DNA from: CAZGSG01 sp964528095
GTDB lineage: Bacteria > Bacteroidota > Bacteroidia > Chitinophagales > Chitinophagaceae
Assembly: GCA_964528095.1 (NCBI GenBank)
Contig: CAZGSG010000044.1
Location: forward strand, 1 to 26,724
DNA: 26,724 bases
Direction: 5' to 3'
Position 1 is the stretch's first letter. Every line of letters starts with the position of its first letter. Position numbers and translations under genes: made by a program. Shown here in pieces: positions 17,701-24,087 of the stretch. The notes under the pieces are model-generated. The model saw only the letters and a program-made list of their open reading frames with translations, did no database searches and was not told the origin of the DNA.

Positions 17701-17924
17701 CTGGTCGAAGTAATGATCAGCGATTCTCCATCCTTAACATCAATTTTAAAATTACCATTTACATCTGCAGCGACACCCAGATTAGTGCCTTTAACGGTAA
17801 TGTTGGCGAATGGTACAGGATCACCTTTACTGTCCTTTACCTGCCCGGAAATAGTGCGAGTTTGTGCAAATGCCAATGCGCTGCAAAGCATCAACACTGC
17901 AAGCAGTGATGCAATTTTTCTCAT
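14712..17924 (-). CDS. SusC/RagA-family TonB-linked outer-membrane transporter, locus 2
   Basis: A 1070-aa SusC-type transporter. The signal peptide is 1-20 (cleavage after AFA), the carboxypeptidase-regulatory-like domain about 24-95 (ISGQVKDSKGDPVPFANITV), the TonB-box-like VVVTALGI about 102-109, and the plug about 115-245 (NMSGKVAGLDV, FVVDGVPYN, VLKGAAASALYGSQGANGV). The barrel follows and ends TRTFTLNAKFRL. At 294-302, soon after the plug, DVNGDGIDD fits the DxNxDGxxD pattern of calcium-binding loops. The ATG at 17924 gives the proper MRK signal start; the upstream ATG at 17966 is not needed. susD lies 9 nt downstream. It is clearly a divergent paralogue of the locus 1 transporter. Confidence 0.95.
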   Translation of the reverse strand: MRKIASLLAVLMLCSALAFAQTRTISGQVKDSKGDPVPFANITVKGTNLGVAADVNGNFKIDVKDGESLIITSTSFTEQEVKVGTESTITITLQSQGNLQEVVVTALGIRRTRNQTPYAAQRLSGDDVSRARSSNFLQNMSGKVAGLDVKQTNTLGGSTNIVLRGTKSITGDNQALFVVDGVPYNNANNNTANQRTGRGGYDYGNSAADINPDDIASITVLKGAAASALYGSQGANGVILITTKKNAKGLGITVNSGVTVGKVDKSTFAKYQKEYGAGYGAFYEDPTGYFLYRDVNGDGIDDLIAPFLEDASYGAKYDPSLMVYQWDSFDPTSPNFGKAAPWVGSPNDPSTFFRSPVSSNQSIFVDGGTDKGSFKLGYTRNDDNGILPNSKVTKNLVNFGGTYNITSKLTAGANLSFSNIAGKGRFGTGYDDKNLMTNFRQWWETNVDLKDQKAAYFRTHTNATWNLKDPDNLIANFWDNPYFTRYENYENDSRNRYFGNTSLNYKITDWLNLLGRISLDSYDEMQEERQAVGSVTTSSYSRFNRSYRETNYDLLLNMDKDLSTDFNFKALLGTNLRRQRTESIRATTNGGLIVPEVYALSNSLNTPNAPVEFAGTREVQGVFAGATLTWRDMLTLDATIRRDKSSTLPEANNVYYYPSVSGGFVFSKLLPAATWLSFGQLRANYAEVGADAPIFSVYDVYAVVPPIGSNPQSSVTGVKNNPDLLPERTRSYELGLEMAFLKNRAGFDVSYYNAKSIDQITPVILSTATGYNSKILNAGTIENKGIEVTVFGAPFQSKDFSWNINVNFARNRNKVVKLFEGAENLVLADFQGGVSLNATIGQPYGTIRGANFVYTKEAGKETSAKTVGANGRYLLSPLSNEVIGNANPDWTGGVSNTFRYKDVSLSFLIDTRQGGDIFSLDLYYGMGTGLYPETVELNDKGMPARNTIANGGGIILPGVKADGTPNDIRRANSEGTLGYRQPAAGFVYDASYVKLREVALSYALPKTFVSKLKYFKGIDVSLVGRNLWIIDKNLPYADPEESISSGNLQGYQSGAYPTTRTFTLNAKFRL

Positions 17925-18099
17925 GTGAATTTCGATTTTAGTTAAAAAAACTTTGATCCCGATCAACGAAATTTACCCTTAGCTTGATTGCCTGGGCTTC
18001 TCTAAAGCAGTATTGGTGTGACTCTTGGTGAAGGTTCGTAAAGGAAATTTGTCCATTTGGACAGCGACTCGTTAGGTGAGACAAGTAAAAGATTTGAAT

Positions 18100-18132
18100 T
18101 GCTGCGCCATTTTTATATTTATTTAACAAAAA
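18100..18132 (-). promoter_or_regulatory. Bipartite motif upstream of susC, locus 2
   Basis: Minus-strand TTTTTGTTAAA (18132-18122), 12 nt, then TGGCGCAGCA (18109-18100), the same two blocks as upstream of the locus 1 susC. It lies 176-208 nt before the susC ATG and only 22 nt past the stop of the preceding helix-hairpin-helix gene. The intervening 17925-18099 carries no supported gene. Confidence 0.6.
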
Positions 18133-18154
18133 AATAAAACCAGCAAATACTGCC

Positions 18155-20188
18155 TTAAAAAATATAGCGTATTTGAAACTTCATTTCATTTTTTTTATTT
18201 CCATTGATCTCATCAAGACCTGATCCGATTGTCTTATTATCTGTATATATAGTCTGTGAACAGCGAATCCAGCACGATAGACTTTTACCTATATCCAGAT
18301 TGAGAATCACATAATAACGATAACCCCTCTCATAAAAAACAGGGACAGAATAACTGTATAATACGTCGTTTTCGTAGGCATACATTCGCGAATTGTAATT
18401 ATCTGTCTCGAAATATTGTAGGCGTATCGTAGTGGAATATTTTCCAGGCATAGGTTTGATAAACAGGTCCGCATATAAAAGAAACCCGTTTGCTGGATTA
18501 TTTCCTTTCTTATCATACCAACACAGTTCTGCCCTGTTTCTCCAGGTTAATGAAGGACTCAGCTTATAATTAATATGTATCCTCCAGTTCTGTTTGGACA
18601 ACTTCACCAGGTAGTTGGCCGCGCTGGTATTATCGGATTCATTGCCTTGTTTACTTTCATTTTTAAATCTCGCATAGATCTCTGTTTTTCTGCCAGCTGT
18701 GTAAGTCAACTGGATTAAGAAATCATGCCCATAGCTGGGAGCGTCTACAAGGTATTTTAACCAATGGAATCCATAAATATCCGCATATGTATCAAGTCGC
18801 CAATTATCTGCTGGTCGTATTGCAATGCCCGTATACCAACCGGACTCATTGGTTGGAGATGTATTTTCTGTAAAAGCATTTCCATTTACGGACTGGTAAG
18901 CTTTGCCAATGCTTCTTTGTACCACGGAAAGATCAACCCTGGGATCAATGCTTATCAACATACCATTAATAAACGCCTTATTCATAAACCTATCCACGGC
19001 CGCTTCACCAAATAAGTGTAAGTTCTTATAAGTATAACTATAATCAACACTGGAATTGATCCATCGTCGCCCTTTTATTGAAAAAAGATTATAGGGCTCA
19101 TCTCTTTTTTGCAACGGTAATGAAAAATTATGCCCGGCAATATTGATGCCTGCATGCCAGCGAGCACTCCGGTAAGCTATTGCAGCACCTGTCGAAAATT
19201 GACTGGCATTGTTCCTGTTCTCATTTTCTGTTAATGTACGATGAAGACCTGAATTGAGAAATGAAGAAATAACCTCGCCCGGGATTTTTTCCTGGTTAGT
19301 ACTTATTTTTCTTGCTGAAATAAATACCGATGCTTCCATGTTAGCCTTCCGTATTGTGATACCTACCCCCCTGTTGAAATTGAATTCGCCGGCAGAGCTG
19401 TATGGCCGCAGAATAGCCGACTGTCGCCTGGTACCCATCACTTCCACACTTTTCTTGAATGCAAGTCCCTGCCAGTGTATCAAACCCTGTCCCATATTGA
19501 CGGTAAAATCACCGATTGCCAATGCCTGGATACTACCAAGTTTTCTTACAAATAAATGAAAGGAATAAAAATCAAAGCCTGCTTTTTGCTTACCCTTAAA
19601 AAAGAATTCGCCCGCATCCTTATCGCCGGTGATTCCGTACTGAAACAGGTTTTTATAATTATACCTGTACCGGAAATAAACCCTTTGCGGACTTCCCTGG
19701 TACGGGGCACCATTGCCAGCATCAATATACCCTTTCGATCTTTCTATTACCTGTGCTACCCTGAATAAAAAGCTATGCTCCCCGTTTTTTATTCGCGCAC
19801 GCATATCTTCCTCCATCGATACTGCCGCGCCGATTCTAATAAATGGCAGCAACCTACGGATCATCTGTATATCCCATGCAGGTATCGCCTGTAGTTCATA
19901 AATGCTGATCAGCCTTCCCAATAATCTTCGGTAGGATAGAAAACTGGCGATTTGCAGATCGCTGAGCATATTCAGTTCTTTTAATTCATCTGCGTCCGCA
20001 ATATTAATATCAAGAGGGTGTTTTTTATATTGTTCCAGCCGTAAAAGATGGGTATCATCTTCTGTATCTGCCTGTTCCCTGTCTGCCAACTCTTCAAGTT
20101 GTTGCTCGGTAGCAAGCGGTATTTCCTGGGAATAAATCACTCCAATGCTGAAACAAAAAATATTCATTATGATCAATATCATCCTCAT
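18155..20188 (-). CDS. Helix-hairpin-helix domain fused to predicted outer-membrane beta-barrel
   Basis: A 677-aa exported protein. The signal peptide is about 1-20 (cleavage near IYS-QE). A ComEA-like helix-hairpin-helix region spans about 57-116 (HPLDINIADADELKEL ... FLSYRRLLGRLISIYELQAI), but the usual hairpin GxG reads MLS, so DNA binding is doubtful. Residues about 130-677 show alternating aromatic/polar strands (YFRYRYNYKNLFQYGI, FDFYSFHLFVRKLG, YSTTIRLQYFETDN) and end in IRYIF with a terminal Phe, the signature of an outer-membrane barrel. Proteins of this layout are known in Bacteroidota, usually labelled only by the HhH domain. Its ATG overlaps the stop of the upstream PorV-like gene (ATGA), implying coupled translation. 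Function unknown; DNA uptake, secretion or cell-envelope assembly are possibilities. Confidence 0.8.
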   Translation of the reverse strand: MRMILIIMNIFCFSIGVIYSQEIPLATEQQLEELADREQADTEDDTHLLRLEQYKKHPLDINIADADELKELNMLSDLQIASFLSYRRLLGRLISIYELQAIPAWDIQMIRRLLPFIRIGAAVSMEEDMRARIKNGEHSFLFRVAQVIERSKGYIDAGNGAPYQGSPQRVYFRYRYNYKNLFQYGITGDKDAGEFFFKGKQKAGFDFYSFHLFVRKLGSIQALAIGDFTVNMGQGLIHWQGLAFKKSVEVMGTRRQSAILRPYSSAGEFNFNRGVGITIRKANMEASVFISARKISTNQEKIPGEVISSFLNSGLHRTLTENENRNNASQFSTGAAIAYRSARWHAGINIAGHNFSLPLQKRDEPYNLFSIKGRRWINSSVDYSYTYKNLHLFGEAAVDRFMNKAFINGMLISIDPRVDLSVVQRSIGKAYQSVNGNAFTENTSPTNESGWYTGIAIRPADNWRLDTYADIYGFHWLKYLVDAPSYGHDFLIQLTYTAGRKTEIYARFKNESKQGNESDNTSAANYLVKLSKQNWRIHINYKLSPSLTWRNRAELCWYDKKGNNPANGFLLYADLFIKPMPGKYSTTIRLQYFETDNYNSRMYAYENDVLYSYSVPVFYERGYRYYVILNLDIGKSLSCWIRCSQTIYTDNKTIGSGLDEINGNKKNEMKFQIRYIF

Positions 20189-21009
20189 ATTTTTTTCTGT
20201 TTGAAATTGATAAGTAATAAAATCCCTGGAGTTATTCCCAACTGCGGATGATACGAAGTGGTTACATCAAATCTTGTTTTTTCCCATAACAACCCAATGC
20301 CTGTATAGATAGAAGAAGTGGCCGAAGCAATACCTCCCCTGAGAAATAACCCCGGAACAATTACATATTCTAACCCGGCATGTATATTCACCGGCTGGCC
20401 TTCTTCCTTGATCATTTGTATTGTAAAACAAAAATTGATTCCTGCCTCGTAGCACCAACCGATTGTATACACAGCAGGAAGTTTTTTGCCGGAAGAGAAT
20501 TTGCCGCCCATAGGATTATTGATATGTATGCCAGTATGCAATTTCTCTGTGAGGTGTATCACGCTACCTATCTCGAAACTCCATGCTACAGCGGTTCCAT
20601 AACCTGTGATCTTTATGCTTGTGTAGTCGAATTGAACGCCTATGTCCATTTTATTGCCCAGTTTCCTGCCATAAGCAAGTCCTCCGGCTAATTCATTATA
20701 GCCCGCATTACCCGTCATGGAAAGCTTCAACCCGGCATTACCGGAAGTAACAGGCATTGTGAGTACTGCGATAGTAGTGGCCAGCTCTTCCAGCAGGAAT
20801 CTTCTTTCGCTATATATTCCCGCAGATGCGTTTTTTAACTGCGCCAGGGATGCCTGGTTGGCCAGGAAAGAGAAGCCATCTGTATGATTATTCGTGTAAA
20901 CACCTGTACCCAGGTATGCGCTCATTGTAGTGCTCCGGGCTGACTGCCCCTGGCCATAATTGGATAACAACCAGCCCAACATAAATAACAGGGTGTTTTT
21001 CTTTTTCAC
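20185..21009 (-). CDS. PorV/PorQ-like outer-membrane beta-barrel protein
   Basis: A 274-aa exported protein starting with GTG (21009-21007), chosen because it gives a basic n-region (MKKKN) before the hydrophobic stretch LLFMLGWLL; the next ATG at codon 10 would lose it. Cleavage is likely near GQG-QS. The mature start ARSTTMSAYLGTGVYTNNHTDGFSFLANQASLAQLKN follows the pattern of PorV/PorQ/FadL-like barrels (small-residue N-terminus, then a variant of NPAxLA), and later segments alternate as strands (GDVQFDYTSIKI-like, GLKLSMTGNAGYNELAGGLAYG). In type IX secretion PorV and PorQ serve as shuttle or attachment barrels; whether this one does is not shown. Stop and next start overlap as ATGA with the HhH-barrel gene. 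Confidence 0.65.
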   Translation of the reverse strand: MKKKNTLLFMLGWLLSNYGQGQSARSTTMSAYLGTGVYTNNHTDGFSFLANQASLAQLKNASAGIYSERRFLLEELATTIAVLTMPVTSGNAGLKLSMTGNAGYNELAGGLAYGRKLGNKMDIGVQFDYTSIKITGYGTAVAWSFEIGSVIHLTEKLHTGIHINNPMGGKFSSGKKLPAVYTIGWCYEAGINFCFTIQMIKEEGQPVNIHAGLEYVIVPGLFLRGGIASATSSIYTGIGLLWEKTRFDVTTSYHPQLGITPGILLLINFKQKKI

Positions 21010-21090
21010 TTAAAAAGGTTTAGCAGGAGCAAATTATTGGGGTCTGTTATTATAGCCGCGGGATTTAAACGATCAGAAAATGTTTTTTAC

Positions 21091-21128
21091 GGGGCTATTC
21101 GCCAGGCAAATGATTTGCCCGCAACCCC
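21091..21128. promoter_or_regulatory. Candidate operator palindrome between divergent genes
   Basis: GGCAAA-TGA-TTTGCC (21105-21119) is a perfect 6+6 palindrome, nested in GGGG (21091-21094) ... CCCC (21125-21128). It lies in the 163-nt space between the divergent PorV-like operon and folD. It could be a repressor site or an RNA hairpin; no regulator gene is nearby. Confidence 0.35.
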
Positions 21129-21160
21129 ATTAAAATATCCCGTATAAAAAGCCTTTTGAT

Positions 21161-21168
21161 TACTTTTG
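21161..21168 (+). promoter_or_regulatory. Candidate -7 box (TAnnTTTG) directly before folD
   Basis: TACTTTTG matches the Bacteroidota -7 consensus exactly and ends only 4 nt before the folD ATG, so transcription from it would give a leaderless or nearly leaderless mRNA. No matching -33 TTTG at the usual spacing was found. Confidence 0.4.
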
Positions 21169-21172
21169 CGGC

Positions 21173-22048
21173 ATGGAAATTTTGGATGGTAAAAAAGCCG
21201 CCCAGGCTATCAAAGACACCCTGAAAATCAATGTTGCGCAAAGATCAATCGAAGGCAGGAAAGTACCCCATCTTGCAGCAGTACTGGTGGGAACGAATGG
21301 GGCAAGCGAAACCTATGTGGCGGCCAAAGTAAAAGCCTGTGAAGAAACGGGATTTAAATCCACGCTGATAAAGTTTGAAGCGGATGTATCAGAAGCCAGA
21401 CTACTCGAAATGATCGAAACCCTCAACGACGATATGGATATAGATGGTATACTTGTGCAATTACCTCTGCCAAAACATATTTCGGATGAGAAAGTGATCA
21501 ATAGCATTCATCCCGACAAAGATGTAGATGGTTTTCACCCGGTGAATGTAGGAAAAATGGTACAGGGCTTGCCGACCTTCCTGCCTGCAACGCCGTACGG
21601 CATTATGCTGTTGCTGGAACATTATAAGATAGACACCAAAGGAAAACATGCTGTAGTGATAGGAAGAAGCAATATTGTAGGCCGGCCTATGAGTATATTA
21701 CTAAGCAGCAATGCCAATCCAGGCAATTGCACTGTCACGCTTTGTCATTCCCATACAACAAACCTGCAGGAAATTTGCCTGCAGGCGGATATCATTGTGG
21801 CCGCATTGGGGAAACCCGGTTTTCTGAAGGCAGAGATGGTAAAAGAAGGCGCTGTCATTATTGATGTAGGTATTACCAGGGTAAAAGATATACAAAAGAA
21901 AAGCGGCTTTTCATTAAAGGGAGATGTGCTTTTTGAAACTGTATCGGCAAAATCATCTTATATAACGCCAGTACCCGGTGGTGTAGGGCCCATGACGATC
22001 GCTGCGCTGATGAAGAATACCTATATTTCATGCAGCCGGAAAAACTGA
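21173..22048 (+). CDS. folD: Bifunctional methylenetetrahydrofolate dehydrogenase / methenyltetrahydrofolate cyclohydrolase
   Basis: A 291-aa cytosolic FolD interconverting 5,10-methylene-, 5,10-methenyl- and 10-formyl-tetrahydrofolate with NADP. The signature YVAAKVKACEETG (48-60) carries Tyr48 and catalytic Lys52. Further family blocks are DGILVQLPLPKHI, DVDGFHPVNVGKM, PATPYGIMLLLEHY, the dinucleotide site VVIGRSNIVGRPM, TVTLCHSHT, ADIIVAALGKPGF, VIIDVGIT and the C-terminal TPVPGGVGPMTIAALMKNT. Length is typical. The ATG at 21173 gives MEILDGKKAAQ, the standard start. Its last 19 nt overlap queE in another frame, so the two genes form an operon. Confidence 0.97.
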   Translation: MEILDGKKAAQAIKDTLKINVAQRSIEGRKVPHLAAVLVGTNGASETYVAAKVKACEETGFKSTLIKFEADVSEARLLEMIETLNDDMDIDGILVQLPLPKHISDEKVINSIHPDKDVDGFHPVNVGKMVQGLPTFLPATPYGIMLLLEHYKIDTKGKHAVVIGRSNIVGRPMSILLSSNANPGNCTVTLCHSHTTNLQEICLQADIIVAALGKPGFLKAEMVKEGAVIIDVGITRVKDIQKKSGFSLKGDVLFETVSAKSSYITPVPGGVGPMTIAALMKNTYISCSRKN

Positions 22049-22737
22049 TATCTTCCTTTGGGAAACTGCCTGCTACCGAGTTAAAAAACCTGAATGATCA
22101 ACCTGTATATTACTTGCAACAACTGACCAAACATACAATAGCTACCCTGCCGGTGATGGAATATTTTTATACCATCCAGGGAGAGGGTTATCACCAGGGC
22201 AAGGCCGCCTACTTTATCCGGCTCGGAGGCTGTGATGTGGGTTGCGTATGGTGCGATGTAAAAGAAAGCTGGGATGCGGCTAAACATCCACTGATAGAAA
22301 TTGATTTTTTAAAAGAAGAAGTAAAAAAAACAGCTGCCGAGATCGTCGTGATTACGGGTGGAGAACCTTTATTACATGATCTTGATCTGCTTACGCATAC
22401 ATTACAGGAGGCTGGTTTAAAAACCAATATAGAAACATCGGGTTCTTCACGCTTAAGCGGCAGCTGGGACTGGATTTGTTTATCACCTAAAAAATTCAAA
22501 GCGCCCCTGCCTGAAATAATGCCTGAGGCAGATGAATTAAAGATCATCATCTACAATAAATCGGATTTTGCATGGGGAGAAAAATTTGCTGCGCAATGCG
22601 CGCCTTCCTGCAAATTATACCTGCAACCCGAATGGAGCAAAGCGGCCGAAATGACTCCGCTCATCGTTGAGTATATAAAACAACATCCTAAATGGGAACT
22701 CAGCATGCAATTACATAAGTATATCAACGTTCCCTGA
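22030..22737 (+). CDS. queE: 7-carboxy-7-deazaguanine synthase (radical SAM)
   Basis: A 235-aa QueE converting 6-carboxy-tetrahydropterin to 7-carboxy-7-deazaguanine in queuosine precursor synthesis. The cluster motif C68-x3-C72-x2-C75 (GGCDVGCVWCD) binds the 4Fe-4S cluster. The substrate region MEYFYTIQGEGYHQG, the ITGGEPLL segment, NIETSG, CLSPKKFKAP and the C-terminal LSMQLHKYINVP all fit QueE. Residues 1-40 extend beyond the minimal enzyme; a start at Met43 (22156) is possible, but the ATG at 22030 overlaps folD as in coupled operons. Other queuosine genes (queC, queD, folE) are not in the window. Confidence 0.95.
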   Translation: MQPEKLISSFGKLPATELKNLNDQPVYYLQQLTKHTIATLPVMEYFYTIQGEGYHQGKAAYFIRLGGCDVGCVWCDVKESWDAAKHPLIEIDFLKEEVKKTAAEIVVITGGEPLLHDLDLLTHTLQEAGLKTNIETSGSSRLSGSWDWICLSPKKFKAPLPEIMPEADELKIIIYNKSDFAWGEKFAAQCAPSCKLYLQPEWSKAAEMTPLIVEYIKQHPKWELSMQLHKYINVP

Positions 22738-22766
22738 AGATATTGAAAACACAGATTTCTTTATTT

Positions 22767-22992
22767 GTTTAACACGGAGGTACGGGTGATCAGTCTTTGT
22801 ATCAGTAACTCCTGCTATCACCCAAGCATAAAAAATATTGAAGTTTAAAATAGGGAGGCACGGAAGGTTCAAAATTCTTTAATGAATCTGCCTGATCCGT
22901 GTCTCCCTATTTTAAACTTCAATATTCCTACTATACAGGAAAATACAGCCCTACTGATACAAAAACTGATCACCCGTACCTCCGTGTTAAAC
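22767..22992. repeat. 226-nt imperfect palindrome between convergent genes
   Basis: Two pairs of arms. Outer: 22767-22807 against 22952-22992, 40 of 41 bases complementary (starts GTTTAACACGGAGG). Inner: 22834-22864 against 22896-22926, 30 of 31 complementary (AATATTGAAGTTTAAAATAG). A 31-nt loop and an unpaired bulge of 26/25 nt separate them. Arms share the motif GGAGGYACGG. It follows queE and precedes the convergent aquaporin stop. No transposase frame is inside and no clear target duplication was seen. It may be a non-autonomous foldback element or a very large bidirectional terminator. Confidence 0.85.
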
Positions 22993-23024
22993 CAGGTAAG
23001 TGTACTCTTCTGCGTTGTCTTAAA

Positions 23025-23726
23025 CTATCCATTTCCCTTTTCAAAAATTCCCTTCCAGGTTATCGCCGCTAAAATTCCACCTACCAATGGAGCCAGTATA
23101 AATAACCATAACTGTGAGAGAGCTTTCCCTCCCGCAAAAATTGCCGGACCAAAACTACGTGCCGGGTTTACAGAAGTGCCGGTGATTGGTATTGCAACCA
23201 GGTGGATCAATACCAATGTGAGCCCGATGGCCAACCCTGCCATATTGCTATTACCTAATTTAGAAGTAGTAGCAAAAATGACAAACAGGAACAGGAATGT
23301 TAATACTGTTTCTGTTATAAACGCGGCTGTTGTAGAATAACCGGCAAGATATCCTTCTCCCCATCCATTTGATCCAAGCGCCCATTCACCTGGTTGAAAT
23401 CCTGGCAATCCATTCTGTATGGTTAATAGTATGCCTGCACCAGCCACAGCACCCGCAAACTGTGCTACAATATAGCCTGCAGCATCCGTGGTCTTTATTT
23501 TACCTGCCACAAGCATGGCCACTGTGATGGCGGGATTGATATGACAGCCGGTGATTGGCCCAATAGCATACGCCATTACCACTACGGCAAGACCAAATGC
23601 AAAAGCAATTCCCAATAAGCCAATGCCGGCAGGGCCTGTGGATGAAATACCGGCTACTACCGCGGCGCCGCATCCGAAAAGAACAAGCGCGAGGGTTCCA
23701 ATAAATTCAGCAATGTACTTTTTCAT
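23025..23726 (-). CDS. aqpZ: Aquaporin (MIP family, AqpZ-like water channel)
   Basis: A 233-aa inner-membrane channel with six hydrophobic segments and two half-helix NPA motifs, HINPA (NPA at 64-66) and SVNPARS (NPA at 187-189). Selectivity-filter residues read F44, H175, T184 and R190, the combination of strict water channels such as E. coli AqpZ rather than glycerol facilitators, which replace the His by Gly. Length equals AqpZ. Start MKKYIAEFIGTLALVLFGCG is typical. The gene is convergent with queE, and the large palindrome lies between their stops; its 5' side faces a 361-nt spacer shared with the PorE-like gene. Confidence 0.95.
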   Translation of the reverse strand: MKKYIAEFIGTLALVLFGCGAAVVAGISSTGPAGIGLLGIAFAFGLAVVVMAYAIGPITGCHINPAITVAMLVAGKIKTTDAAGYIVAQFAGAVAGAGILLTIQNGLPGFQPGEWALGSNGWGEGYLAGYSTTAAFITETVLTFLFLFVIFATTSKLGNSNMAGLAIGLTLVLIHLVAIPITGTSVNPARSFGPAIFAGGKALSQLWLFILAPLVGGILAAITWKGIFEKGNG

Positions 23727-24087
23727 AAATATATAGTTGGTTTTAGTGACTTGTTTGTGCGGGATGGTTCTGTATCAAGGGGCGGGACAGGAATTCACTT
23801 ATGAAAAACACTCAACATGTTCTCTATTCTTTTCCTTATCTAAAGAAGAAATAATTGCGCAAAGGTTACTCCTAAGTTCTTTTTTATTTTTACAACTGAC
23901 AAAAATCTCTTGTTTAGCTATTTCAATACGATTCCGTATTTGGACTTTCAGCCGGTCAGATAATTTGCATTGGATTTCAACAGAAACTTAGCTTTTCCTT
24001 TGACAATAAGAAGGTTAGCCAGGCGTTATCAAGTGGTAAAACTCCCAAAAACAAAACCCTAACTTTACCAGCAATATATACCCGCCG
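23727..24087. other. 361-nt divergent intergenic region, no gene recognised
   Basis: It lies between the aquaporin start (minus) and the PorE-like start (plus) and should hold both promoters. Near matches to the -7 box are present (TAACTTTA about 20 nt before the PorE-like ATG, one base off) but no well-spaced pair was found. An 84-codon open frame inside lacks any protein-like character. Confidence 0.6.

Noticed and set aside
17938..18129. 63-codon minus-strand frame in the susC locus 2 leader
   Set aside because: It starts inside the shared bipartite motif and ends before the susC start; the translation is not protein-like.
23737..23991. 84-codon plus-strand frame in the aquaporin/PorE-like spacer
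   Set aside because: No recognisable motif or domain, and it would occupy the place where both divergent promoters must lie.
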